Program-made: the position numbers and the translations under genes | Shown: piece after piece, positions 1-12,652 of the stretch | Layout: each line of letters opens with the position of its first letter | Numbering within the stretch: position 1 is the stretch's first letter | Source of the DNA: Mesostigma viride | Taxonomy: Eukaryota; Streptophyta; Mesostigmatophyceae; Mesostigmatales; Mesostigmataceae | Length of the DNA stretch: 64,000 nucleotides | NCBI GenBank assembly: GCA_009746045.1 | Contig: RPFO01000034.1 | Location: forward strand, 1,067,786 to 1,131,785 | Direction: 5' to 3' | Notes under the pieces: generated by a model | Told to the model about the DNA's origin: nothing | The model's input: only the letters and a program-made list of their open reading frames with translations | Database searches by the model: none

Positions 1-236
1 CCCTGGCCGCTTTCAATCGGCTGTCCACTTTGTAACAATAGTGGTCCTGGCCGGTTCCCCAACGTTATCGCGAGCCAACTTGCGAAGCCGTAGCTGGGGA
101 TTCATAAAAGATAACCATCTTTAAACAGGCTTGGCATCCAAGCGGATACCATTAAGTTGTAACCTGAGACAAGATTCCTGCTACAAAGTCAAGTTGGTTG
201 TAGAAAAAGTCAGGCGACCTTCACTGGGAAGGAGCA

Positions 237-3200
237 ATGGACTTGCTGGTGGACTCCAATATCCTTGCGAGGTACGTTTCTTTCTGCTGCACTGAGCCGT
301 CAGTTCCCATGTTAGGAATCATGCTGTGGAGCATTTGCGGAGTTTGTCTTCCATAGTCCTGTTGCGGCAATGCAGGTCCATCTTCCTTGGTCTCGGAAGA
401 ATCTGGGTGTGCTTTTTTGTATGGTTGTATACCTGCCTTCCGTGCGCTTAGTCCCTATGAGTCACGTCCATCAGAGCACTCACGGTATGTGGGACCTGAT
501 GGAGGAATGACATGTACGGAGGGAATGCTGGCATCAAACAACTCTTTTTTTGCCATGTCGCCAGTATCAGCATGCCCCATGGAAAATCGTGCCACTGAGC
601 TAGGCAGGCTTGTTTATATGAACCTGCTGTCTGCATTCAGGGTTGGCAACCCACGCAGCCTACCACTCGAGCTAACTTTGCCGTGGGAATTGTGGGCTGG
701 TCTGTCGCGCACCACTTGCCAGCACCTGGGTTGGTTTCTGATGCTGCTTCCAGGCGCGCTTGCATCCCCTAGCAGGCATCTGCTGCACAACCAGCATCCC
801 TTGTGCTAGTGGCCACTGGGGCGGAGGGAAACTAGAACAGTGCATCCATGCGGACGCACGCAACCGTATCAGTGGTGTTGCTGCAGCACAGGTTGTGGGT
901 GGGATCCATTTCTACCATCTCATGCTGCCACTCCGCAATGACCCGTTTTGAATTTTTGAATCATCGCCTGCCTGGCCATTCATTTTGGACGCAGGCACGA
1001 GCGCCAGCTCACCCAGGAGGTGACGGGTTCCCGCCATGCCAGCGCGGTGGAGCTCCCTGTGTATGCGCCCTTCCTGGCAGCAATGGTTATGCTTCTGCCC
1101 GTCACGGTCTCGCTGTGGCTGGGGCTCAAGTGAGTGGTTCCTTAGCGAAGCGATAGTAGCATGTGCTCTTCCAGTTCATGGCCCAATCTTTGCAATAAGG
1201 TCTACAAGACACCACGTGTAGACCCCGAAAGCTGTTTAGCAGTACCTCCAGAGTTTTTGTTGAAGCTTGTAATCCGACCCACAGGCCACATATGGCTTGT
1301 GGTTTTGTGCCGTGAAGCACTAGCGAACGCAAATCGCTGGCATTCCGGTTGTGGATGGTTTCTATCTCATGCACATGCCAGGCCAAGGACAATATGGGTG
1401 ACCCAGCAGATACATTTAGGGGGATTGCTACCCCATCTTATCTGGTTGTACCCGTTCCGATGTCTTGCTAACTAGCCAGAGCCATACCTCAAGTATAAAG
1501 CACCATAAAAACCGGAGATGTTTGCACGTCCCAGAAGGTTGCTTTCGAGCTTTGCACTGCTTTCTCTCTCCACTCCTGCAAACTTGGTCGCTGAATTCTA
1601 TTGCCTCGCAAGGCAATCCCTCTTCGTAGGAGTGGTTGAATTTAACTTGTATCGGCCTGATGCATGCATGCATGCTATGGGAGGCTGTGAAAGCTCTTCA
1701 GGAAAGCGCCACCCTTGCAAGATTGTGCTTCTTTTTACTTTCTCTTTCTACGAACGGATGCCTGTGCCTACTGTCTTAAACGGCTACTATCTTCAGTACT
1801 ATCTTCAGCGGCTGCTATCTTAAACGGCTACCATCTTTTGTGCTATGTCAGCGCCTACTATCTTAACCGGCTATTATCTCCATTACTATCTTCAGCGCCT
1901 CACATCTTCTACGGCTACTATCTTCAGTACTATCTTTGGGGGGGGGGGGGGTAATGGGGGCGCATCGTTGGTCTTGAGCGTATTCTCACCGAGCCCTGCG
2001 TATGCCATATGAGAAACATCGTCGGTGTTTCCCGTGTTTCGATGGTTTAATCTGCCTCGAAATGCGTGGGGCTGTGCTGCGACCTTGAAACTGCACAATC
2101 ATGTTGCAACGGCGTCGCAGGCTGGAGCGGAGGATAATGCTGTCCAGCGCGCGGTGCATCCTCCAGCTCACCATGCTGGGCAGCATCCTCACACCGGTGG
2201 TATGTCCCAAAGACAACATCCGTATCATACTACAAGCGAATGCGGCAAGGGTAACTGTGCTAGTGTTTGGGCACCACCTGACTTAGACAGGAGTTTGGCG
2301 TTTCCTTGTCGTCTCGTTCTTTCAGGTGCGCAGCTGCTTGAAAGGACTTGCGCGCGTTGCCCTCTTCATGTGGGATGACCTGCTTATGTATGTTTTGGGC
2401 TTGAGATTTTGTCACGGGCCCCCATGAGCCTCGGGCCTCTTGGGGCTCATTTTTCTGGCATCTTGGCACTTGCCTATTCCGATGATTCAACATGCTCATT
2501 TAGATGCATGCCCTAGCCTTCAGATGTTTTCGTACTCATATAGTTTAGTTTTATTTTGTTTTAATACTAATTGCCACTGCCACTAAGCGTGGAACGCCCC
2601 ATGGCCCCCTCGCCATTTTCATTTGTCGTGGCCGATCGTCTTTGGTGACGCCGCCAGTTCAACGCGGAGGTCTTCTGGCCGGTGGCCGCCATGTCGCTCG
2701 TCATGATCCTGGTCGCCGTTGCGGAGGTGACGTCCCACCTCAAGCACAAGTACAAAGGGGTGGGCCGCCACGTGCTCTTCTCGGTGGCCGTCGGCGCGGG
2801 CAGCTCGCTCACCTTTGGCGTGGGCGTCGTCATCCGCCCCAACCCCCTCTGGAGCGCGCAGCACGTGGTGCCCATGCTCGGCATGGTGCTGGGCAACAGC
2901 ATATCCGCGGTGGCGCTCGGGCTGGGGTAAGCATTAATGCATGGGTCAACCAGGTGATCATGTTTAGAAGCAAACCCTCTGTTGGGAGGTCAAGTAAGCG
3001 TCAAGGGGCTAAGGTAAGCCTAAAGGTGAGAATCGGTTAGGGGGTGAAGCTTGTCTGCCTGGGCATGGAGGGGGCTAGGCTAGAGCCTTGCCGGTCGTGG
3101 CGCTGATACAGGAATACTCTTTAGCGCATCATAGTTGGTCAATTAGTAGACAAGTACTTTATAAAATGGTCCCATTTACTAGACATGGGCCCCTATTGGG

Positions 3201-5326
3201 AGCTCACATAAGCCCAAGGTGCAGCGGTAGGCATAAGGGTGACCACAATGCGCAAAGCTCGTTCATGCAGGCATGAGACTGGGCAGGACACTGTCACTCG
3301 AAGTACTGTGACTGGGGTACGCATAGAGGTGATGTTCTGTCGCGGCTTTGAGATGGCGTGAAGTGGACATGGTCACATGGTCACAGAGAAGGCTGGGTCG
3401 TACCAATAGCTGTACCCGACCTTTATGACACCCGCCTCTGCTGCTGTGAAGATCTTCATTGTGCTGCGGTCACAGTTGCATGCATCTTTTGCTACTGCAT
3501 AGATCAATTTGTGTCTAAATAGTAGTACCTGATCATGTTGATTGCTTCATCTTGCACACCATGGCATGCCGCAGGGCCACTATGAAGCCATGTGCTTCCA
3601 GAATATCCCTCGCTTATACTGTGCTTGTGCCACAATGATGTTTCTGGGCTTCCCTGACACTCCTCCATTGCCGTATCGGTTTACGCGCTGGCCCTCCCCA
3701 AGCCCTCTTGTGCCCCCCAAACCGCCCAGCGTAAGGAAGAGGTCCGATTCTGCCGTTACATTCCTCCCCGGGTGCTATCAACTTTTTGTCTGCTATCAAC
3801 TAATGGTCTGCTTTCAACTAATTGTCTGCTATCAACTTTTTGTCTGCTATCAACTAATGGTCTGCTATCAATTTTTTGTCAGCTATCAAGTAATGGTATG
3901 CTATCAACTAATGGTCTGCTGTCAACTAATGGTCTGCTATCAACTAATGGTCTGCTATCGACTAATGGTCTGCAATCAACTAACGGTCTGCTATCAACTA
4001 ATGGTCTTCTGTCAACTAATGGTCTGCTATCAACGCATCCACCCAGGGCCACGATGAAGTCCCTGGGCGACCGCGCTGAGCGTGACCGCGTGGAGTACAT
4101 GCTGGCGCGCGGGGCTACGCTGTGGGAGGCCCTGCGGCCCATGGTGGCGTCGGCGGTATTAAACGGCCTCACGCCGCTGCTCAACTCGATGGCCATCATG
4201 GGACTCGTGAGCATCCCTGGCATGATGACAGGGCAGATCCTTGCTGGGGGGGCTCCCACGCAGGCGTCCCGATACCAGGTGAGTGAATGGGCGGTCTCAT
4301 GCTCTCATCCGGCACATTGCGGTCTGGAGTACTGCTATACTGTATTCTTGTATCCTCATACTTAAATCCTGTATACTTTCATCCGGTACATGGCTACGAT
4401 ATTGTCACGAGGTGTGTGTTGTGCCTCCACATGCCCGACACGTATCTGGTGTCTGGGTAGCCAGTAGTGTACTGCATCGCCATGCAGTGTTACTTGTCCA
4501 GGGAAGCACGATGCTGCTATGTGGGTGTGCACATATCTTATCTCTCATCGGTGATGTTTTCATGTGGTGAACTGCGGTGCTTCCCTGGATAAATGATACC
4601 TGCGGCGCTTCCCTGGATAAATGATACCTGCGGTGCTTCCTGGTGGGTGTGCATCATGCTGTGTTTCCACTGTGTGAGACGCAGCACTACCAGGTGGCAC
4701 CGCCCAGCAGCCTGCCTCTTGAATCGTTTGCTCACTTCACATCCACTAGGCATCACGCCCATGATGTGTGTGTCCTGTTACCTGTTTGAACTGGCAGATC
4801 CCGGGCAAAGATGCCCTCGTGTTGCGCTGGCAGCATTGGAATGATTAATTTACACATAGACTGCGTCACATAATGATCGGCGAACCCTGAGCATCATTGC
4901 CTCGCTGAGCTTTATCATTTACGATCGCAGGTAGTCGAAACGCAATGTTGAATGACGGCATTTGATTTCGTCAACAATCTTGCGTGTAGGATGGAGACTG
5001 TTCGGTGACATGACGCTATGCTTGAAGTCTCTAAATGGATAGTCGCTCTACTTGCGTGCGGTTGCTTTTTGTTTTCCTCCCCCTTTGTTTTCCTGCCATG
5101 GCCCCAGTCCATCATCATGTTCATGATATTCTGCAGCTCCATGATCACGCTCCTCCTCAGCATCTTCCTCTCCCTGCGGGCACTCACCGACTCGGAGCAG
5201 CGACTGCGGCCCGAGCGGCTTCAGCTGCAGCAGGGCAAGAGCACCTTTGTGTCTAAGATCACCGCTGTGATCGTCCCTGCGTGGGTCAAGGATAAGCTTA
5301 GTGCATGCAACAGTTGCTTCCGCTAA
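237..5326 (+). CDS. FetB/ALS3(STAR2)-like ABC transporter membrane subunit, six exons
   Basis: UPF0014-family polytopic membrane protein, the permease half of a bacterial-type ABC transporter (FetB for iron export in bacteria, STAR2/ALS3 in plants). Exons: 237-271, 995-1129, 2121-2199, 2658-2926, 4047-4278, 5108-5326. All junctions are GT-AG, phases agree, and the total is 969 nt (322 aa). Family signatures in order are a first membrane segment (exon 2), SSARCILQLTMLGSIL (exon 3), VVPMLGMVLGNSISAVALGL (exon 4), GATLWEALRP then GLVSIPGMMTGQILAG (exon 5), and a last hydrophobic segment with a basic tail (exon 6). Length fits the family (about 260-285 aa) plus a short extension. Exon 1 (MDLLVDSNILA) is chosen only because its phase fits; the other exons are secure. 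The partner ATPase lies convergent at 14708-19422. Transported substrate is inferred from homology only. Confidence 0.88.
1770..1951. repeat. Imperfect minisatellite plus G14 tract in FetB intron 2
   Basis: Degenerate units of about 16-18 bp on the theme CTACTATCTTCAGCGG run to about 1937 and end in 14 consecutive G (1938-1951). They lie wholly inside the intron 1130-2120. Confidence 0.8.
3771..4036. repeat. 18-bp minisatellite in FetB intron 4
   Basis: About 14 copies of CTGCTATCAACTAATGGT with substitutions. The array runs up to the splice acceptor of exon 5 (AG at 4045-4046), so the repeat makes up the branch-point and pyrimidine-tract region of that intron. Confidence 0.9.
4573..4641. 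repeat. 28-bp tandem duplication in FetB intron 5
   Basis: Two and a half copies with a 28-bp period, each starting TGCGGTGCTTCCCTGG and differing at one base. Confidence 0.8.
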
Positions 5327-6214
5327 ATTGCTCATAAGCTTAGTGAGCAGCTTTATGAGCTATTCAAAGGGTCATCATTCGAAAGAGCCAGCTGCAGTCT
5401 CGTTGGTGAAGTGTGCGCACATCCCGTCAGACCAGTTTGATGGTTTCACGTGCATGCCTTCGCGTAGGAACATGTACGGGACTCACAATAACATGTAGGA
5501 CATGGGGGGCTTACTATTTACTGGCAACATGTCTCACTTGATGTTACATGCAGGCGCACCCAAGCCTGCGACCTCCAAGGTGCACACTACCATGCAGGCA
5601 TTGTCAGTCTCCTGTAGCTGGCAGGTGTATCCCCCTTTAGGGATCCAACCAAACTATACATGGCTGCCCCCACACACACGTACATTAGTGACCGCGCCAA
5701 TTATTCCTGGACGATGGCGTTGCAATGTCGTGTATAAGGACTAGAGTAGTTGTCTGGTCGATGGGAAAGGCGCGCCAAGGCCGCGGCCAAATCCAAGCTG
5801 CATGCATAGCTGTCTGTAGGATCGAGGACCTGACTTTTAATGGATGGATGACAGTGAAAAGAAGGGGGGCTGACCGGTTGGATGGACGCATACATGGATC
5901 ATCACACAAACTGGGCTTGATTAGCCTAGCTGTTATGTGCGTATGCTCAGGCTGGAGTACAAGCCACCGCTATGCTGCGCATTGTTGCATACCCCCATTG
6001 TAAGTGCGTTGGTTATATAGCTAGGGCTGCTACTTTGGTGGTGAAAGGATTGTGAACACCCCCTCCCAGCCGGCTTACGATCCCACACGTATATGCTTTG
6101 TCATTAGTGGATTGAATCCCCACCCCACTGACTGTCCTCGCTCTTAAGCTCTATGATGAGGGTTCACCACCTCGGCACGTACCCCATCTGGCACCATATG
6201 CACCAGGTCATGCC
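5327..6214. other. Intergenic, 3' flank of the FetB gene
   Basis: No gene recognised. Shortly after the stop there is an inverted pair GCTCATAA/TTATGAGC (about 5329-5363) that could lie in the 3' UTR. Open frames here are short and unsupported. Confidence 0.5.
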
Positions 6215-6390
6215 CTTTGCAGAAAGGGGTCTGGCAAGGATGTGCGCTCTCGTCGTACCTGTGCATCATCGACTACGTCATGACCCAGGTGGCCCGCAAG
6301 CGCTTTGTTAGCTGATTGTGGGCGAGGACCTGGGCGTGCTCATCAAGAATGTGAAAGCGCATGGTGGTGCATGATCGACGAGGTTGGCTC
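6215..6390 (+). pseudogene. LINE reverse-transcriptase fragment (QGC motif region)
   Basis: Translation gives KGVWQGCALSSYLCIIDYVM then VARKRF and a stop. This is a decayed copy of the motif GVWQGCVLSPYLFIIVVD seen in the RT copies at 17.2-18.5 and 36.8-37.9 kb. Only the stretch just before the catalytic YADD box survives. Confidence 0.75.
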
Positions 6391-6454
6391 CCGGACTGTT
6401 GGTTAATCACTTTAGAGCTTTTGTTGTTACTAGTGCCATTGTTTTCCCCCAGTG

Positions 6455-6560
6455 CAGGGACTAATTAATTAATTAATTTAATACGTGCTCCCGTTTGGGA
6501 GTCGCGGAGAACAGAAGTGCTTTTTATCCCTGAGTGTGCACAACGGATAGGGGGGCAGAG
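6455..6560 (-). repeat. 3'-terminal fragment of a retroelement with hairpin and (TTAA)n tail
   Basis: On the minus strand the order is a TGTGCACA-rich box, an AGCAC stem, a CTCCC/GGGAG stem-loop (6488-6501 on +) and then a TTAA-repeat tail (about 6463-6480). The same order occurs at 45.7-45.84, 53.65-53.72 and 54.77-54.9 kb. Confidence 0.65.
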
Positions 6561-6568
6561 AACCCCCC
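6550..6568. other. G6/C6 hairpin
   Basis: Six G, seven spacer bases, six C. It lies in the upstream part of the same 3'-end family, where other copies have GGGG(CTCTG)CCCC-like pairs. It is probably an RNA stem of the element. The stretch from 6569 to 6837 shows nothing recognisable. Confidence 0.5.
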
Positions 6569-6837
6569 CTTCCCTCATGCACGCCACAGGCATGCCCGTG
6601 CATGCAGGGTGGTCAATCAGACCCGTCTACTAAACGATCCGGGGCATCCCCTGTGGGTGCAATACGTCCTGTGTGAGCATTGAATTGCATTGTGCACAGT
6701 GCAGGGATGCTACGTGTAATTATTGATGTTTACAAGGAATTTAATTAATTAGTTAGTTTTTTATGTGTAGGAGGAATGAATGATCTTTCTGCATTTGGAC
6801 GGCCCCGGACTCCATTGGGACGACCCCGAAAGCTAAA

Positions 6838-8132
6838 TTAACGCGGTCTGGAAAAGGAGCTTTCCGGCTCCCAGCCCAACCCAATCGCCATTGTTCTCGC
6901 CCAGTCATCGATCTGGATTACCCACAAACCGATCGCCAGCAGAATCGCACGTTCGGCTAGCTGCAATCCTTCAAAGTCGACGACCACGACTGGACCAACA
7001 TGGCCCCGGCAAGTGCCATGCACTGCCTCTTCTACGGGGACTACGCCTCGCTTTACGATCTGTGCCTCCATCTCCACAGCATCAACCGCCTCATCCATCC
7101 GGACGGCACCTGGTTTAACCCCAGCTCGTTGTTCGGTTGCGCACGGCCCCACCTCCAACACATCATTCTTTGCTCCCTCCTCATGCGCTCTGATGGCGAC
7201 ATCTAGGCTCCTCGATCCGTCTCCGTACCCCAATTCCGCTCCGCCTCCTTAAGGAAGCCCTCGCACAGCATGTGACTCCCCTCGCTGCAGATGTGGCAGC
7301 AATGGGAGGCACGATGGCTACTGAGCTACCTCACCTTTCCACCCTCCTCACCTCCACCTCCACCCTCCTCGCCTCCACCTCCACCGCCACCACCGCATCC
7401 ACTGCCGCCATCACCGCCCAGCTCCTTGACATCGACAAGCGCCTCCACGACAACGCCATCGCCATTGGGTGCCTGCAAAACGTAACCGCAGGCCTCACCG
7501 CCTGGGCGGTGAAGGATATTGCCGCCCGGCCAGCACCTGCTGGCCCACCCGACGATGCTCCTCCCACGGCCAGACCTGGGCGGAAACTGCTGAAGCACCC
7601 CACCATGCACCTCCACCGCCTCCACCATCGCAGCACAGCTCACACAACAAACGCTCGACCTCCACAAGGAGGTCGACATCACCAAGCGCAGCCATAATGT
7701 CATCGTCAAGCACTTCGACCATATGCAGCCGGCAGGTGAGGACTCCGAGTCTCTTCTCATAGCGTTTAAGCGCGACATTCTTACCCCCATGCAACTCACT
7801 GCATGGTGAGCTGCATGCGGATGTCGGCTGTCCGCCTTCCCCGCGCGCGGGGCAAGTCTGGCCCGGCTTCCGTGCTCCTCACCTTTGATTACATGACGGA
7901 TAAGCTGTTGTTTCTTAAATGCCACAAGAAGCTCACGAGGACTTCCTACACGCTGGATGACGACTTGACCCTGGCGCAGCAACAACCGCGACATGCAGGA
8001 GCTATGGCCGACCTACCTCCAGCTCCGGCGGACCGCAGCAGGGGAGCCGGTATACTGGAGGGGGGCGGTCCGATCCACATCGACCACAAGCCTTGGCAGG
8101 CGCCCCCTGCCACCCCAGCAAACCCAGCTTAG
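6838..8132 (+). pseudogene. LINE ORF1-like protein, decayed copy A
   Basis: Matches the better-preserved ORF1 at 59946-61359. Surviving pieces are FYGDYASLYDLC (about 7030), the segment HVTPLAADVAAMGG (from 7266), the proline/threonine-rich linker, and the C-terminal module LPRARGKSGP ... YTLDDDLTLAQQQ (7830-7985). The module resembles the RRM-like C-terminal half of L1 ORF1p: an R-rich loop, a hydrophobic strand with a DK pair, then DDLTxxQQQ(R)RR and W. Frames shift several times, so the copy is dead. Confidence 0.7.
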
Positions 8133-8720
8133 GGAATATATAGTAGCAGCGCGATGTTGCTGTGTGTCGTAGTTTTGTGATGTAGTTAGTTGTACCTTGT
8201 GCAGCTGGCGTGATCCTTGGATGTCCGTGTCAGATTCCTATTAATTTCTTCAGGGTTCTTCTCCTTTTCGGTTTTTTCCTTATGTTGCATGCCCATCTCA
8301 CCGAGGTCCGTAATCTATCATTCTCAATGAATATATAGTGAGTAGTGTAGACTAGTCAGGCTTAGCTTAGCACGTGGCCCACGCCTACGCGCATGTGCCT
8401 ATGATGGGGCTGGAGCCCCACGGATGATTCAGTAGCCATTAGCCCTCAGGCCTGTGCAGAGAGCTACTCTCTGCTGAGATGCCATGCTCTATAGTAGCCG
8501 GCCATTGTTTAGCCATGCATGATGATCTTCCACCCTATGTCCGCACCTTAGCTGCTGGAATACATAGTGGTGCATGCAGGTGCCCTTCAGTGCACCCAGA
8601 GCATGCAGGGGTAGTTTACACCCTACCCTTGCAGGAAGTAGCCCAGAATGTCAGTATTAAAAGCCATATGCCCCTTCTCAGGGATATGTGCTACATGTAC
8701 TCCCAACGGATATATGTTCC
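8133..8720 (+). repeat. 3' region of ORF1 copy A
   Basis: Starts GGGAATATATAGTAGCAG right after the ORF1 stop, as at 45063 and (diverged) at 61360. It ends with the conserved string GGGATATGTGCTACAT and a decayed ACTCC-CAAC-GGA stem-loop at about 8699-8711. No RT frame lies between ORF1 and this end. Confidence 0.6.
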
Positions 8721-8989
8721 AAACTTCCAATTAATTCGCCAACAGCATCGCCCGAGCCTGGGCAAGAAACCCGGCCATGACCAGAGATCGATCGATGGAT
8801 TCGCTTTTACCCCGGCCATGCAAACTTTTCCTTATACCGGCCACGCATCGGCAACATTTGTCTGTCCCCGGAACAGGTCGACCAGGTCGATCCTCCGGTA
8901 CTTGGTTCACGCAGGAGCGCAAGATTATTATTCTTGACGGAAAGGCTTTAAATCAATCGATCATGATGACGATAACGAGGTGACGATTC

Positions 8990-9765
8990 TCCTCAACCAC
9001 TCGACAGGGGCCGGCGCTGAGTCCGGGGCATGACGATCCTTACCAGCCACTTTGATCCAGCTCAGTGAAGCAGCCCTCATTGCTGCGCTACGCAACCCAG
9101 CCCCCGCGCCTGAAGCCACACCCACTCCCTCCCTCAGCAAGGATGACATCCGCGCAGTGCTGCATGGAGGAGCACCGGTGACCGTCTGGCCGCTGCCGCC
9201 GAACGAGAAGCTTCGACCTCGCTGACCACCTCGCTCAACACGGTGGAGACCCGGGTCTCCGGCCAATGCGGAAACCATGCAAGGGCGCCCACAACAAGCT
9301 TCAACCCCAGCTCACCGACTGATGTATGTACAACAGGCCACGGCGCTGCAGACCGCGGCGTGCCGGCTTCAGAGGCGCATGCCACTCTTGTTTCTCGCCT
9401 ACATCATCTGGAGGGCAAGTGCACTGAGCCCATGCAAGCTCGTCAAGAAGCTCGACGCCATCACCGCCAAAAACGTCAGGGGGCTGGCCGTGCAGCTAGG
9501 TCCCAGAGATTGCAGCGCAGTCGGCCACCATCGCTGCCCACGGCCCACCCGGCCAGCAGATGGCATGCAGCATCTCGCAGCACTCCTACGCGGACATACC
9601 AACTGCGGTCAGCGACCACCTCCACACGGATGTCATTGATCGCCACCAAGCTGCAGGAGATGGAAGCCCAACGCCAAGCCGAGGCGCGCGAGGACACCGG
9701 CCGCCGGCGCACGCCGCCAATGCTGGCGGAGTGGTGCTGCGTCGTTTCGAGCTAGCAGCAGCCCG
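8990..9765 (+). pseudogene. LINE ORF1 fragment B (coiled-coil part)
   Basis: Shares SLSKDDIRAVLH, SLNTVE(A)RV and HATLVSRLHHLEGKC-like stretches with 41810-42004 and 43474-43600, and KLQEMEAQRQAEARED with the helical segment near 44070. Heptad-like helices fit an ORF1p trimerisation coil. Frames are broken. At about 9765 it joins directly to an unrelated RT fragment. Confidence 0.6.
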
Positions 9766-9769
9766 GGGA

Positions 9770-10405
9770 GACGGTCAGTTCTCTAGATTTAGGCCGAGCT
9801 CGATCATGCAGTCATCAGTACATAGCAAGGAGAATCTCATTGCCTCAAACGATGATGTTCTCATCAGGCGTTTTATCCATACATGTCGATACATTGATGA
9901 TGTCATCGCTTTCGACAACCCTGATTTCGCAACCCATTTGTATATCACCGCTGGTCTGCCTGGCATCTACCCGCAAGCGTCCCTCACATTAAAGCTCACG
10001 TCGGAGGATACTCATTGCAATTACCTCGATCTTAACATTACCCATAACAAGAAGGGCTGGCGTACGGCTATCTATGATAAGCGCAAGGATCCTAAATACC
10101 AGCAAATTCCTTTTATTCGTTACCCCGATATTCACAGTCTCCTTTCCCACACAGCGAAATATGGTGTTGTTCTTTCTCAGTTACATCGTTTTTCCCGTCT
10201 TTGTTCTTATCGTGTTGATTTCATCACGACTCTTGTTGAACTCTTGCAGCGTTTATTGGTCAAAGACTATGACCGAGCCATTATGCTCCGTCAAGTCCGA
10301 TGTTTTTTGCAACGTCACCCACATCTGTTCGGTGCTGCCCCTTGGCACAAGCTCTACAAACAGGTCGTGGACCGGCTGGATCGCATAGTATCTCCGCACA
10401 TCTGA
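9770..10405 (+). pseudogene. C-terminal fragment of a different reverse transcriptase (RYIDD/YDKR type)
   Basis: An open frame of about 200 residues after the junction carries RYIDDVIAFDNPDF (catalytic YxDD), YLDLNI, IYDKRKDPKY and GVVLSQLHRFSRLC in the order seen in a widespread eukaryotic RT group, possibly Penelope-like. The group assignment is not certain. It differs from the YADD and YLDD LINEs in this window. The N-terminal half of the RT is missing, and the upstream part of the same frame belongs to ORF1 fragment B. The frame is intact to the stop at 10405. Confidence 0.65.
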
Positions 10406-12540
10406 ACCCTGTGATGCCAGATCTCCTTTGCGGCCGTTCCGAGCTTGGCACTGGATTCGTTGTCCACATCGTCGCGTCGCTGCCGCAACACGATGTTTTC
10501 TGGCATCCGCGGGCTTTTGGTTCCCGCCGCACATTTGAAAGTGCTGTCCTCCGGCTTTTTGCCTTTGCACCGTGTGCAGTTCTTGGACGTTTGGAATCAT
10601 GGCATGGCTAACGTGATGACTGACTAGCTAGACCTTTTCAGTGGTTTTCCATTTGCGGGTATTTCCTCGTAAATGGTGGGAGAGCGATCGCAGCAATGGT
10701 GCTCACCACTAGACACTCCCGGCCAGTTAGGCTAGAAACACACGCCCTGATCAAGCATGCTGTTTCCGGCCCCACCGTCTAGGTCATCTAGTCGCTCCAC
10801 ACGTAAGCCAGCCATAATTTCAATGCACAAGGATACACATTTCCATCACCATTCATCTTCATCATCCTGAACGACTCGAAAACGCGGAAAAGATAACGGC
10901 AGGCTCGAGCTACCATGGTCCGGATTCTCCCGATTTCTGGCCTGCGCTGGTTGTCTCTTTGATAGCAAGCAGTGATAGGAAATACGTTTTGCAATACGGT
11001 AAATTCGCTGAATACGGAATACGGACGAAGATTTTGCCGTGTTGCGAAAATACATACCGGCGCAAAAATACGGACAATACGGTGCAGGCGCGCTTTTGCG
11101 GGCCGAAGGGCGCGCGTTTCGACCATGCAAGGTTTCGACGTTTCGCCAGACGGTCCCGGGCGCGCCAGACCACTTGCGGTCAACTTGTCATAGGCAAAAG
11201 CTTAGTTAGTAATTCTACCATCTTATCGAATGCAGGGCACCTAGCTCGCACCTATTGCTCTCAAGGATGAAGGATCCCACAACAAGCTCCATGCCCATAC
11301 ACAAATGTGCACACACATTCATTATCGGCAAAATGCACCACTGCCATGAACAGTCTCGGCAATGAGCAGCTGATACAGCTCGTCGATAGGAACCATGCAG
11401 CCACTTCGAGATCTGTTGGCCTTTGTCGACAGGAACCGAGGATGGGGCAGCCGAAGGCCTTCCCATCGCCGCCACCGCCCTGTAAAAAGCGTGCTGCTTC
11501 TTGGCGTCCGCCTTCCCCGTGTTGTTCTTGGCGATCCTGAGAAACTTATCCCGTAACCCCTTGGCCGCGATCCCTCCATTTGAGATGCGCCGGCAAAGAG
11601 TGCTAAAACGGCTCGAGAGACGCTGCTGACTGCCCCAGCCTTGGAGTGTAAGCTCTTGTTGCAGAATGCGCAGTACAGCTTCGGTACTCACAGAGACCTC
11701 TTTCATGGTAACAGAATCCCGAATATTTTCTTTAATTCCTGTCCTGCACGTACTACGTACAGGCCCACTCGGGACCGGCTTTTGACCGCTTCATGGCTGC
11801 AGCTAGACCGTCTCACTCAGGCCTGACCTCATCGTCGCTTTCGCAGCAATATCACCGGACGTCGCTAGCTAACCCTAATATGACATATGCTGCCAATAAT
11901 GCATAGTTTTTTGCGCCTACTGATTCCTACTAGGCCCACTACTATATTTTTCCCGGTGAAAATCCGCGGACGGGGAAGTAAAAGCCGCGCCAAAGAACCT
12001 AGGCGCCGCGCTGCCCGGTGGTAGCCTGGTACCCCCGAAAAATTCGAATTCCAAGTCGCGTATTTTTCATAAAATGCGCGTATTTTATCCGCTGCGTAAA
12101 GTACGCGGTGTAACGTACCGTTTATTCGAAAAGTACGCCGTGTTTGCCATAATTTACCTGGAGGGCGGGTATATATTTTTGTTGTCCAAAGTATAATATC
12201 TCGCTCGCACCAACCAGGTAGACATGCACCTCACGTGGCCCCTCCGCAGGGCTGCGACAGCTCAGCCTGGCAGGCACCTCCTCACGTGGGCCGGGGGCCC
12301 AGCAATGCTAGACGCCGCAAGGCCCGCAGTTTCAAAGAACAGCTAGTAGAGGACACATGGGAGGGCTAGGCCTCTCCGTGATTTGGAACAAGATGATGGG
12401 CAAGGCCAAGTGCCAGGGCTCAGGTCATAGAGGACAATAATGGCCCCCCTCCAGGAAGCGCCCGCGTGTTTGCAAACGCGGGAAGCATGCTAGACAAGAC
12501 CCCTAGGGTCGAGGGCACCATAGATATAGAGTCGGATTGT
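10406..12540. other. Unassigned region with one open frame
   Basis: No known gene recognised. A 163-codon frame on the minus strand (11215-11706) encodes a basic, helical segment (LRDKFLRIAKNNTGKADAKK) of unknown nature. Around 10985-11090 ATACGG motifs are dense, and around 12050-12150 CGTATTTT and TACGC motifs recur. This looks like transposon subterminal sequence, but no matching ends were found. Confidence 0.35.
10868..10977 (-). repeat. Dispersed repeat, unoccupied copy
   Basis: On the minus strand it begins TATCAAAGAGACAACCAGCG and continues through GGACCATGGTAGCTCGAGCC. The same about 95-110-bp unit is at 39734-39826 (+), in part in the foldback arms (about 22905-22945 and mirror), and at both ends of the LINE at 55.0-58.4 kb. 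Confidence 0.7.
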
Positions 12541-12578
12541 TTTTGCCAGTAGATAGATTAGACCGGTAGGATTGCGTG

Positions 12579-12652
12579 TACCCATCCATCCATCCATCCA
12601 TCCATCCATCCATCCATCCATCCATCCATCCATCCATCCATCCATCCATCCA
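12579..12652. repeat. (CCAT)n microsatellite
   Basis: About 18 uninterrupted copies. Confidence 0.95.

Noticed and set aside
10978-12160. A third hAT element suggested by ATACGG and CGTATTTT clusters
   Set aside because: A CAG start exists at about 10973, but no inverted partner end and no 8-bp duplication were found.
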